Shown in pieces: positions 25,991 to 33,677 of a DNA stretch of 64,000 nucleotides; positions within the stretch are counted from its first letter, which is position 1, and each line of letters starts with the position of its first letter. This DNA comes from Chthoniobacteraceae bacterium (GTDB lineage Bacteria > Verrucomicrobiota > Verrucomicrobiia > Chthoniobacterales > Chthoniobacteraceae). Position numbers and translations under genes: made by a program. Below the pieces are notes generated by a model. That model had not been told where the DNA came from, ran no database searches, and saw only the letters and a program-made list of their open reading frames with translations. Location of the stretch: positions 56,603-120,602 of the forward strand of contig CANIWM010000008.1 in assembly GCA_947471505.1 (NCBI GenBank). The letters run 5' to 3'.

Positions 25991-28171
25991 ATGCCGATCA
26001 AGAAATCCAATTCCGACAGCGCCAAGCCAGCACAGGCTAAACGTCCGCCGCTGCTCAAACCCATCACAGGCCGAAAAGCCGCACCTGTGGAGGAACCGAA
26101 GAAGCCTGTAAAGGAAGAGGAGAAGCCGGCTAAGAAAAAGATCGAGAAACCGAAGGGAGAAGTCGTCTCCCTCATTGACGAACACGGCAAAACCAAGCCG
26201 CAGCCCAAGTTGGTGCGCAAGCCGATCACGGCGGGAAGCCGCGCTATCATGCCGACCATCTCGCGCATCATGGCCCCCGAAGTCGCCCCCACGCCAGAAC
26301 CCGCACCCATCGCGCCGCCGCCGATGCCGGTAAACGCCACCGCAGAAGTGAGCGACAGCGGCGAAAAAGTGCTCCACGTGAAGCCTCCGATCTCCGTAAA
26401 GGATCTCGCCGCAGCGATGAACTTGAAGCCTTTCCAGATCATCAAAGACCTGATGGGAATGCGCATTTTTGCGAACCAGAATCAGAACGTTGACGTGGAC
26501 GTGATTCTCAAGGTTTGCGAAGCCCACGGCTGGAAGTATGAGCGCGAAAAACGCGAAAAAGGCGGCGGCGTTCATAAGGAAGAAAAGAAGATCGAGCCCA
26601 TCGCCACCCCGAAGGCGAAAGAGATCGAAAAAGCGGTGCCGGAAGAACTCGTCCCGCGCCCGCCAGTGGTCGTTTTCATGGGCCACGTCGATCACGGCAA
26701 GACGACGCTCATGGACGCTGTTCGCAAGACCCGCGTCGCAGCCGGTGAAGCGGGCGGAATCACACAGCACATCGGCGCGTATAGCGTGAAGCGCAAGACC
26801 GCCGACGGCAAGGAACACACCATCACTTTTCTCGACACACCGGGCCATGCAGCGTTCACGCAGATGCGGGCACGCGGCGCGAGCGTCACGGACATCGTCG
26901 TCCTCGTAGTCGATGCGACCGACGGCCCGATGCCGCAGACCATGGAAGCTCTCGCCCACGCCAAGGCGGCGAAAGTGAAAATCATCGTGGCGATCACCAA
27001 GATCGACATGAACTCCGCAAACGTGGACAAAGTGAAAGGCCAGCTTCAGGAGAAGGGTCTCGCACCCGAGGACTGGGGCGGCGACACGATCATGTGCCCC
27101 GTTTCTGCACTGAAGGGAACCGGCATGGATAACCTGCTGGAGTCGATCATTCTCGAGACCGAAATGCTGGAACTCAAAGCCAGCGAGCGCGTGCCTGCTC
27201 GGGCCTCGGTCGTCGAGGCGCAGATCGAACAGGGACGCGGCCCAACCGCAACGGCCATCGTGAAAATGGGCAAGCTCCGCGTGGGCGATTCGTTCATCTG
27301 CGGCGACTTCTCCGGCAAGGTGAAGGCGCTCGTGGATGAGTTCGGCAAGAACATGAAAGAAGCCGGCCCCGCGACTCCCGCGAAGGTCATCGGCTTTAGC
27401 GGAATGCCAAATGCAGGCGACGAACTCATCGTGATGAAAAGCGAGAAGGAAGCCCAGCAACTAGGCGCGGAACGGCAGGAAAAGAAGCGTCTCGGCAAGC
27501 TCACCTCGCCGAAGCGTGCGACGCTTGAGAGCCTCTTCGACACCATCGCCGAAGGGCAAAAACCCGTGCTCAACGTCATCGTCAAAGGCGACGTGCAGGG
27601 CTCGATGGAAGCCATCATTAATTCGCTCAACCAAATCGAAAGCCGCAAAGTGGACGTAAATTTCGTCCATGCCGCAGTCGGTCCGATTTCGGAAAACGAC
27701 GTGCTGCTCGCAGCCGCCAGCAACGCGATCGTCATCGGCTTTTGCACGAAAGTGGAGAACAACGCCTCGAACGCCGCCAAGCGTGAAGGCGTCCAGATTA
27801 AGCTGTTCTCCATCATCTACGAACTCATCGATCAGGTGAAAGAAGCGATGGCAGGAATGCTCGCCCCGGAGAGCCGCGAACAAGTCATCGGCCACGCACA
27901 GGTGAAGCAAGTGTTCGACCTCACCAAAGGCGTCGTCGCAGGCTGCTACGTCAACGACGGCCGCATCCAGCGCACCGCCCGCGCCCGTGTGCTGCGCAAT
28001 CGCCAGCCGATTTACGACGGCGGTATCGCCACACTGCGCCGCTTCCAGGACGACGTGAAGGAAGTCCGCAGCGGCGTCGAGTGCGGTATCAAGCTCGGCG
28101 ACTACGACGAATACGAACCCGGCGACATCATCCAGTGCTACATTTTGGAGAAGTTCGCGCAGACGCTTTAA
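25991..28171 (+). CDS. infB: translation initiation factor IF-2
   Basis: A 726-residue GTPase that brings initiator tRNA to the ribosome. After a Lys/Pro-rich linker it has the IF2 N-terminal fold ([20 protein letters not shown]), then the G domain with GHVDHGKTT (P-loop), DTPGHAAFT (G3) and TKID (G4, see findings), then the beta-barrel and C-terminal domains. The N-terminal linker is shorter than in E. coli. It starts with ATG 32 bp after nusA and ends 5 bp before rbfA. The bulk of the sequence is very well conserved. Confidence 0.96.
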   Translation: MPIKKSNSDSAKPAQAKRPPLLKPITGRKAAPVEEPKKPVKEEEKPAKKKIEKPKGEVVSLIDEHGKTKPQPKLVRKPITAGSRAIMPTISRIMAPEVAPTPEPAPIAPPPMPVNATAEVSDSGEKVLHVKPPISVKDLAAAMNLKPFQIIKDLMGMRIFANQNQNVDVDVILKVCEAHGWKYEREKREKGGGVHKEEKKIEPIATPKAKEIEKAVPEELVPRPPVVVFMGHVDHGKTTLMDAVRKTRVAAGEAGGITQHIGAYSVKRKTADGKEHTITFLDTPGHAAFTQMRARGASVTDIVVLVVDATDGPMPQTMEALAHAKAAKVKIIVAITKIDMNSANVDKVKGQLQEKGLAPEDWGGDTIMCPVSALKGTGMDNLLESIILETEMLELKASERVPARASVVEAQIEQGRGPTATAIVKMGKLRVGDSFICGDFSGKVKALVDEFGKNMKEAGPATPAKVIGFSGMPNAGDELIVMKSEKEAQQLGAERQEKKRLGKLTSPKRATLESLFDTIAEGQKPVLNVIVKGDVQGSMEAIINSLNQIESRKVDVNFVHAAVGPISENDVLLAAASNAIVIGFCTKVENNASNAAKREGVQIKLFSIIYELIDQVKEAMAGMLAPESREQVIGHAQVKQVFDLTKGVVAGCYVNDGRIQRTARARVLRNRQPIYDGGIATLRRFQDDVKEVRSGVECGIKLGDYDEYEPGDIIQCYILEKFAQTL

Positions 28172-28176
28172 GCCAT

Positions 28177-28551
28177 TTGAAAAACCGTATTGCCCGAGTC
28201 AATGAGCTCATCCACCGCGAGCTCAGCGATCTAGTCCGAAAAGAGTTCACGTTCGACGCTAAGCTCGTGACCATTCAGGAGGTCGATGTCACACCTGACC
28301 TCAAGCAGGCACACGCCTACGTCGGCGTCATCGGCACCGACGCCGAAGGCCACAAAGCCGTCCGCGCGCTGAACGCAAAGGCGCGCCACTTGCAGGCGGA
28401 AATCGGCAAACGAGTGACGATGAAGTTCACGCCCAACTTGCACTTCAAACTCGACACCGCCGGCCCACGCGGCGACCGCGTCATGCAGATTCTCGACGAA
28501 CTCGGCATCCCCGATTTGACCGAGGAGGAGAAGAAGGCGCTGGAGGAATGA
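28177..28551 (+). CDS. rbfA: ribosome-binding factor A
   Basis: A 124-residue KH-fold protein needed for late 30S maturation. The typical opening RIARVNELIHRELSDLV, the VTPDLKQAHAYVGV strand and the LHFKLDTAGPRGDRVMQIL C-terminal helix are all present. I chose the TTG at 28177, 5 bp after the infB stop, because it gives the normal N-terminus (MKNRIARV); an in-frame start further upstream would lie inside infB. The gene ends before a repeat-rich gap. Confidence 0.9.
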   Translation: MKNRIARVNELIHRELSDLVRKEFTFDAKLVTIQEVDVTPDLKQAHAYVGVIGTDAEGHKAVRALNAKARHLQAEIGKRVTMKFTPNLHFKLDTAGPRGDRVMQILDELGIPDLTEEEKKALEE

Positions 28552-28559
28552 GCGACAAA

Positions 28560-28639
28560 GTCCATTCAGTCCATCGCGTCCATTTCGTCCATCGAGAGTC
28601 GCACAAACGGACGGAGTGGACCCAATGGACGAAATGGAC
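28560..28639. repeat. 9-bp GTCCATNNN repeat cluster with inverted arm
   Basis: Four head-to-tail copies of a 9-bp unit GTCCATNNN occupy 28560-28595. They are followed after a spacer by the opposite orientation (NNNATGGAC, two clear copies plus one degenerate). The 15-bp segment at 28578-28592 is a perfect inverted match of 28625-28639, so the RNA can fold into a hairpin directly upstream of nrnA. An ATG lies inside the right arm. Confidence 0.85.
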
Positions 28640-28648
28640 AATCTACCA

Positions 28649-29635
28649 ATGAGCACAGAAAACTGCACACTCACCCAAATCGCCGACCTGCTCCGCACGA
28701 AGCAACGCTTCGTCGTCATGTCGCACATCCGGCCCGATGGCGATGCGCTCGGCTGCACGTTGGCGATGGGGCTTTGCCTCCAGCAACTCGGCAAAGACGT
28801 GACGCTGTGGAATGAGGACGGCTGCCTAGAAAAGTTCACCTTTTTACCCGGCAACGAACACGTCTCGAAGCCCAGCGCTGAGCCGCAGAAGTTCGATGTC
28901 GCTATCGTGCTCGATACCGCCGTGAAGGACCGTGCAGGCTCGTGCTTGGCGTCCGTCGCGCACGCGGATGTGTGGGTGAACATTGACCACCACATCAGCA
29001 ACCCGCGCTACGCCGACCTCAACTTTATAGACTCCAGCTCGCCCGCGACCGGGCAGATTTTGTTCGAGCTTTTCAGCCAATGCGGACTGCCGCTCACCGC
29101 CGCGATGGCCGACAATCTTTACGTCGCCATCAGCACCGACACCGGCAGCTTCCAGTATCCCAGCACCACCGCCCGCACCTACGAAATCGGCGCGGAACTC
29201 GTGAAGCTCGGCGTCCGCGTCGGCGAACTGTCGCAGCGCATCTACGAGAGCTACCCACGCCGCCGCATCGAGTTGCTCAAATCGCTGCTGAACAACCTCA
29301 CTTTTTCCAGCGCGGATCGCGTCGCCAGCTTCTCGCTCACGCAAGCCGTCAGCACCGGGCTCGGCGTGCTGCCCGAGGATAATGAAGGGCTCATTGATAC
29401 CATCCGCGCCGTGCAAGGCGTCGTCGTCGCCGCGTTTTTCGAGGAACTCGAAGATGGGCGCGTCCGCGTCTCGCTCCGCTCCAAAGACGCCGCGCTCACC
29501 GACGTCTGCAAAGTCGCACAACTCTTTGGCGGCGGCGGGCACACACTCGCAGCCGGTATCCGTATGAGCGGCCCTCTCGAAGCAGCAAAACAAAAAGTCC
29601 TTACAGCAATTGATGAACAACTCGCGGCAAATTGA
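28649..29635 (+). CDS. nrnA: DHH-family bifunctional oligoribonuclease / PAP phosphatase (NrnA-like)
   Basis: A 328-residue DHH/DHHA1 phosphoesterase. The DHH motifs are present: SHIRPDGDALG (motif I), VLDTA (II), the DHH core NIDHHISN, and ISTDTGSF. The C-terminal DHHA1 part ends with GGGGHTLAAG. Such enzymes degrade short RNA and 3'-phosphoadenosine phosphate. An earlier in-frame ATG at 28616 falls inside the inverted repeat, so I prefer ATG 28649. It overlaps truB by 23 bp and belongs to the nusA operon, its usual place in many bacteria. Confidence 0.92.
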   Translation: MSTENCTLTQIADLLRTKQRFVVMSHIRPDGDALGCTLAMGLCLQQLGKDVTLWNEDGCLEKFTFLPGNEHVSKPSAEPQKFDVAIVLDTAVKDRAGSCLASVAHADVWVNIDHHISNPRYADLNFIDSSSPATGQILFELFSQCGLPLTAAMADNLYVAISTDTGSFQYPSTTARTYEIGAELVKLGVRVGELSQRIYESYPRRRIELLKSLLNNLTFSSADRVASFSLTQAVSTGLGVLPEDNEGLIDTIRAVQGVVVAAFFEELEDGRVRVSLRSKDAALTDVCKVAQLFGGGGHTLAAGIRMSGPLEAAKQKVLTAIDEQLAAN

Positions 29636-30344
29636 CGGCGTCCTCCTCGTAGATAAAGCACCCGACATGACATCCCACGATGTCGTCGCCATCGCCCGCC
29701 GCGCCCTGCGCAGCATGGGCGTGGACAAAGTCGGCCATTGCGGAACCCTCGACCCGCTGGCCACCGGCCTGCTCATCCTCACCATCGGCAAAGGGACGAA
29801 AATCCAAGACCTCATCATGGCCGAAGACAAAGAATACGTCGGCACGATGAAACTGGGCGAAGTCACCGACAGCCAAGACGCCGACGGTGAAATCACGGAA
29901 ACCAAACCCGTGCCCGAGATTTCCCGCGACGAACTCGACGCCGCCTTTGCGAAATTCCACGGCGATTTTTACCAAATCCCACCGATGGTTTCCGCGATCA
30001 AAAAGAACGGCGTCCCCCTCTACAAGCTCGCCCGCAAAGGCCAAGTCGTCGAACGCGAGCCACGCTTCGTCCATGTGTACGCCCACGAAATCCAAGCCGT
30101 GCGGATGCCGGAAATTGATTTCCGCGTCGTCTGCTCCAAAGGCTTCTACGTCCGCACCTACGCCCACGACATCGGCGAATCGCTCGGCTGCGGAGCCCAC
30201 CTCCGCGCCCTCCGCCGGACGAAAAGCGGCAAGTTCAGCGTCGAAGGAGCCGTCACCGTGGACGCGCTGAAAAACGGCGACGTAGACGAAGTGCTCAAAA
30301 AAATCCTGACACTCCCGCAAGTCAGCATCCTGCGCGGGGCGTGA
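29613..30344 (+). CDS. truB: tRNA pseudouridine-55 synthase
   Basis: A 243-residue enzyme that converts U55 of tRNAs to pseudouridine. The opening GVLLVDKAPDMTSHDVV and the catalytic motif HCGTLDPLATGLL (Asp) are diagnostic, followed by KEYVGTMKLG and GFYVRTYAHDIGE. The ATG at 29613 was preferred over a TTG 3 bp upstream. It overlaps nrnA and is followed by a gap with an inverted repeat before ribF. Confidence 0.95.
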   Translation: MNNSRQIDGVLLVDKAPDMTSHDVVAIARRALRSMGVDKVGHCGTLDPLATGLLILTIGKGTKIQDLIMAEDKEYVGTMKLGEVTDSQDADGEITETKPVPEISRDELDAAFAKFHGDFYQIPPMVSAIKKNGVPLYKLARKGQVVEREPRFVHVYAHEIQAVRMPEIDFRVVCSKGFYVRTYAHDIGESLGCGAHLRALRRTKSGKFSVEGAVTVDALKNGDVDEVLKKILTLPQVSILRGA

Positions 30345-30351
30345 GAACGGC

Positions 30352-30450
30352 GTTTGGAGTCCCGCCTTCAGGCGGAGTAAACCTCAATTCCCGGCAGTAC
30401 GCTTGTCCTCCCAAGAATGTCGCAACCCGCCTGAAGGAGGGACTTCGAAC
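30352..30450. repeat. inverted-repeat (REP-like) element overlapping the ribF ribosome site
   Basis: Imperfect arms of about 26 bp at 30352-30377 and 30425-30450 (core CCCGCCTTCAGGCGG-like left, CCGCCTGAAGGAGGGA right) can pair with about 21 of 24 matches; the gap between them is 47 bp. The right arm includes the GGAGGG Shine-Dalgarno of ribF, and the GTG start follows at once. Similar GC-rich palindromes are scattered repeats in related genomes, as far as I recall. It may also hide the ribosome site when folded. Confidence 0.72.
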
Positions 30451-31365
30451 GTGAACACCCTGAACGCCATCGCTGAACTCGCCGCGCTACGTGGCCCGGT
30501 AGCAATTGCCGCCGGAGTTTTCGACGGCGTGCATCTCGGCCACCGCGCCGTCATTTCCAGCGCGCTCGATTTCGCGGCAGCGAATCACGGCAGCGCCGTC
30601 GTGCTCACGTTCGACCCGCATCCCACCAGCGTCCTGCGCCCCGGCAACGCCTCGCCGTTGCTCACGTCCACGCGACACAAACTGCGCATTCTCAAAGCAC
30701 TCGGCGTCCAACACACGCTCGTCATTCCTTTCGATAAAGCATTCGCCGCCACCGAGCCCGCCGACTTTATCCGGCAACTCGCCGCCGCCTGTCCGCTCCG
30801 GCAAATCTGCGTCGGCGAAGATTGGGCATTTGGAAAAGGCCGCGCTGGCAACCTCGCGCTACTCACCGCACTCGGCCCCCAACTCGGCTTCTCCGCCAGC
30901 GGCACACCGAGCGTCGCCATCGCCGGGCAACCCGTGAGCAGCACCGCGATTCGTGCTGCGATCCAGAGCGGCGACCTGCCCGCAGCGCAGCGTTTGCTCG
31001 GGCGTGAGTTCAGCCTTTTCGGCACCGTCATCGCGGGCAATCAACTAGGGCGAACCATCGGTTTCCCCACCGCGAATATCCGCCCGGAAAATGAACAGCT
31101 CCCGCCGAACGGCGTCTATGCCGTCACCGCCGAGCTAGGAAACAAGCGCATCCCCGGCGTAGCGAACATCGGCCTCCGCCCCACCGTGCAAGACGCCGAC
31201 AAAGAGCGCCTGCTGGAAGTCCACCTCTTCGACTTCACCAGCGATCTCTACGGCGCAGACCTCGAAGTCCACTTCCGTCACTTCATCCGCCCCGAGCAAA
31301 AGTTCGCATCGCTCGACGCCCTCAAAGCGCAAATCGCCACCGACGCCGCAGCCGCCCGGATTTGA
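30451..31365 (+). CDS. ribF: bifunctional riboflavin kinase / FAD synthetase
   Basis: A 304-residue enzyme that turns riboflavin into FMN and FAD. The FAD synthetase half starts with the nucleotidyltransferase motif GVFDGVHLGH and continues with VLTFDPHP and VSSTAIR. The kinase half has GRTIGFPTANI and NIGLRPTV. The GTG at 30451 has a clear AAGGAGGG ribosome site about 10 bp upstream; an ATG at 30419 would add 16 residues translated from the repeat element. It is the last gene of the nusA operon. Confidence 0.94.
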   Translation: MNTLNAIAELAALRGPVAIAAGVFDGVHLGHRAVISSALDFAAANHGSAVVLTFDPHPTSVLRPGNASPLLTSTRHKLRILKALGVQHTLVIPFDKAFAATEPADFIRQLAAACPLRQICVGEDWAFGKGRAGNLALLTALGPQLGFSASGTPSVAIAGQPVSSTAIRAAIQSGDLPAAQRLLGREFSLFGTVIAGNQLGRTIGFPTANIRPENEQLPPNGVYAVTAELGNKRIPGVANIGLRPTVQDADKERLLEVHLFDFTSDLYGADLEVHFRHFIRPEQKFASLDALKAQIATDAAAARI

Positions 31366-31370
31366 TGAAA

Positions 31371-31919
31371 TCAATCTGCAACCTTCACCTCATCCTCGCG
31401 CCCTGTGCGCAGGCATTTTGAGGCGCTGGAGAAGATTTTGTTGAGGCTGTCTTTGCTGCTCACGCGGTATTCGACGGTGTGGGCGTGGGTCGTCGTGGGG
31501 TAGGATTTGCGCACATTTTTCCACAGGTCGGACGTGCCCGTGCGTTCGCCAGCTTCGTTCACGAGGCTCTTCACTTTGTCGAAGGTCGCGCCGCCGATTC
31601 CGCCGGGAGGCGCGGCCATGCCTGCTTCGATGTAGTAAAAGCGGACGTTGAGCTGGCCGGTGGTGTCCACATTCACCTCGGTGACTCGCGTGGTGCCGGG
31701 CTCGATGACGTATTCGTGGCTGCTCACGCTGACCATTGCGCCGACGATCAGTTCGTAAGTTCCGCCGGGTAAATTGGCGCGCCAGATGGGTTTATTGGCC
31801 GCGACTTTTCCGGGCGCGACTTTGCCGTCGTCGCCCGGCGTTGGCGGCGGGACGGGGCTTTGCGCTGTGGCAACGGCGACGATGGTGGTGAAGATGGCGA
31901 AAGGCAGGATGCGTCTCAT
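31371..31919 (-). CDS. hypothetical secreted protein
   Basis: A 182-residue protein with a signal peptide (MRRILPFAIFTTIVAVATA), then a proline/glycine-rich segment and a globular part with alternating hydrophobic strands (YELIVGAMVSVSSHEYVIE, LNVRFYYIEAG). I recognise no domain. It is probably periplasmic. It converges on ribF with 5 bp between stops and is divergent from rpmB. I expect a lineage-restricted family. Confidence 0.6.
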   Translation of the reverse strand: MRRILPFAIFTTIVAVATAQSPVPPPTPGDDGKVAPGKVAANKPIWRANLPGGTYELIVGAMVSVSSHEYVIEPGTTRVTEVNVDTTGQLNVRFYYIEAGMAAPPGGIGGATFDKVKSLVNEAGERTGTSDLWKNVRKSYPTTTHAHTVEYRVSSKDSLNKIFSSASKCLRTGREDEVKVAD

Positions 31920-32093
31920 GCGGCGTGTTGTAGCGGAGATTTGGAGCTTGGAAAGCGGAAGCTCGCTCCAGACGATACGTCGAAATCCGGGCCGCCAGAA
32001 AAAAGACGAGAATCCCCTTGACCGCGCCGAGCATCCTCCCCATCTTCCGCGCCTCTTTTCAAAACCACATCCAGTTTTCTACGATATTTTTTT

Positions 32094-32360
32094 ATGAGCC
32101 GAATTTGCGACATCACAGGAGCCAAGCCCATCCGGGGCAACAAGATTCACCGCCGCGGTCTAGCCAAGAAGAAAGGCGGCATCGGTCAGCACGTTACCGC
32201 GATTACGCCGCGCTACTTTCTTCCCAATCTGCGGACCAAGCGCATCTGGGTGCCAGAGCTGAATAAGTTCGTCACCGTGAAGCTCACGGCCCGCGCGATG
32301 AAGACCATCAATAAGAATGGAGCTTACTCCACGTTGAAAAAGGCTGGCATTGTTGCGTAA
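32094..32360 (+). CDS. rpmB: 50S ribosomal protein L28
   Basis: An 88-residue basic ribosomal protein with the typical start RICDITGAKPIRGNKI and the RYFLPNLRTKRIWVPEL core. It is slightly longer than the E. coli protein. The ATG at 32094 directly follows an AT-rich stretch. A small conserved protein follows, with no rpmG in the usual adjacent place. Confidence 0.95.
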   Translation: MSRICDITGAKPIRGNKIHRRGLAKKKGGIGQHVTAITPRYFLPNLRTKRIWVPELNKFVTVKLTARAMKTINKNGAYSTLKKAGIVA

Positions 32361-32423
32361 GTAATCGGTAATCTGCCGGCTCACACATTTCTCTTAACCA
32401 AATTACTACTTAAAAATACAGAC

Positions 32424-32630
32424 ATGGCATTCTCCGTTGTTTCCAAAAAATCGAAAAAAACCTACTATCTTCACAACCGCCTTCAGAAACTGAAGGGCGG
32501 TCAGGAAGTCACACTTTACTTCTTCGCCGGTGAGGTGAAGCCCGAGGGCGGCCTTGATGCCGTTCCATCCAACATGGAAGTCATCGAAAACGAGCGCACG
32601 GGTCTCCCGATGCTTCGCAAAAAGCGCTAA
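32424..32630 (+). CDS. small conserved hypothetical protein (68 aa)
   Basis: A 68-residue basic protein beginning MAFSVVSKKSKKTYYLH and ending ENERTGLPMLRKKR. The N-terminal strand pairs, the GGQEVTLYFFAG segment and the E-N-x-R-T-G-L-P motif suggest a compact beta-fold; I recall similar short proteins in verrucomicrobia and planctomycetes. It lies 63 bp after rpmB and is followed by a terminator, so it is likely co-expressed with L28 and may be ribosome-related, but this is inference. Confidence 0.7.
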   Translation: MAFSVVSKKSKKTYYLHNRLQKLKGGQEVTLYFFAGEVKPEGGLDAVPSNMEVIENERTGLPMLRKKR

Positions 32631-32648
32631 TTCGGCAACGAACCTTTC

Positions 32649-32692
32649 AAACTGGCGGCTTGGAGATTATCTCCCAGCCGCCAGTTTCGTTT
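32649..32692 (+). terminator. intrinsic terminator after the rpmB unit
   Basis: A 12-bp stem AAACTGGCGGCT (32649-32660) extended by four more pairs after one mismatch, with a 5-nt loop and the complementary arm at 32671-32687, followed by CGTTTTC. It ends the rpmB/small-protein transcript before the CobW-type gene. Confidence 0.75.
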
Positions 32693-32714
32693 TCAGCAAA
32701 TACACCAACTTTCT

Positions 32715-33668
32715 ATGAGCCAAAAGCGCATTCCAGTCACCATCCTCACCGGCTTCCTCGGCGCGGGGAAGACGACTCTCTTAAACTATATCCTCAAGCA
32801 GCAGCACGGCTACAAGTTCGCCGTCATCGTCAATGAAATGGGCAAGATCGGCATTGATGGCGCGCTCGTGGAAAAGACGAAGGACGACATCTTGGAGTTG
32901 AGCAACGGCTGCCTGTGCTGCTCGGTGCGCAAAGACCTCGTGGAGGGCGTGAAGAAGCTCATCAAGCGCGGAGGCTTTGACTATATCCTCATCGAGACGA
33001 CCGGCGCCGCAGACCCGCAGCCGGTGGCGCAGACTTTTCTCAATATCCCGCAGCTCCAGCAGCATGTGATGCTCGACTCCATCATCACCGTCGTGGACGC
33101 CGAGCAGGTGGAAAAACACATCGCGTCGCAGGACACCGCGAGGGAGCAGATCGTGAACGCCGACTATGTGTTGCTGAACAAAATAGACCTCGTGGACGAG
33201 GCGCAGCTCACAAAAGTCGAAGGCATCATCAAAGAGCTGAACGAGCACTGCCAAATCATCCGCACCAGTCAGTCACAGGCGAACATCAAAGAGCTGCTCG
33301 ACATGCACGCATTCGACCTCGACCGGAAGCTCGCCGTGGACCCGGAGTTTCTGAACGAGATGCGCAACCGGCATCACCACGACGTGAACTCGTTCTCCTA
33401 CTCTTACGAGAAACCGTTCGTCATCGAGAAGCTCGAGTTTTTCGTCCAGACGATGTCGGAGAAAGAGCAGATCTACCGCAGCAAAGGGTTCCTCAACATC
33501 GCTGGCAACCCCCGCCGTGCCATCTTTCACGGAGTGAACAACCGCTTCACGCTCCTGTGGGATCGGCTGTGGGAGAAAGGCGAGAAGCGAGAGAGCCAGC
33601 TCGTATTCATCGGCAAGAATCTCAAGGAAGAAGTCATCCGTAAGCAACTCGACGGCTGCTTGGCGTAG
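32715..33668 (+). CDS. CobW/COG0523-family GTPase (metallochaperone-like)
   Basis: A 317-residue P-loop GTPase of the CobW/ZNG/YeiR group, which delivers metal (often Zn2+) to target proteins. The Walker A is GFLGAGKT at 13-20, the metal-binding CxCC motif is C66-L-C68-C69 (NGCLCC), and the ETTGAADP and LLNKIDLV motifs are intact. The C-terminal CobW_C domain follows, with an [11 protein letters not shown] histidine-rich stretch that could bind metal. It opens a run of four plus-strand genes. Confidence 0.92.
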   Translation: MSQKRIPVTILTGFLGAGKTTLLNYILKQQHGYKFAVIVNEMGKIGIDGALVEKTKDDILELSNGCLCCSVRKDLVEGVKKLIKRGGFDYILIETTGAADPQPVAQTFLNIPQLQQHVMLDSIITVVDAEQVEKHIASQDTAREQIVNADYVLLNKIDLVDEAQLTKVEGIIKELNEHCQIIRTSQSQANIKELLDMHAFDLDRKLAVDPEFLNEMRNRHHHDVNSFSYSYEKPFVIEKLEFFVQTMSEKEQIYRSKGFLNIAGNPRRAIFHGVNNRFTLLWDRLWEKGEKRESQLVFIGKNLKEEVIRKQLDGCLA

Positions 33669-33677
33669 CACGGTGGC

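Noticed and set aside
25982..27460. 492-residue minus-strand frame over infB
   Set aside because: Antisense shadow of a well-conserved gene; composition rich in His/Arg with no domain.
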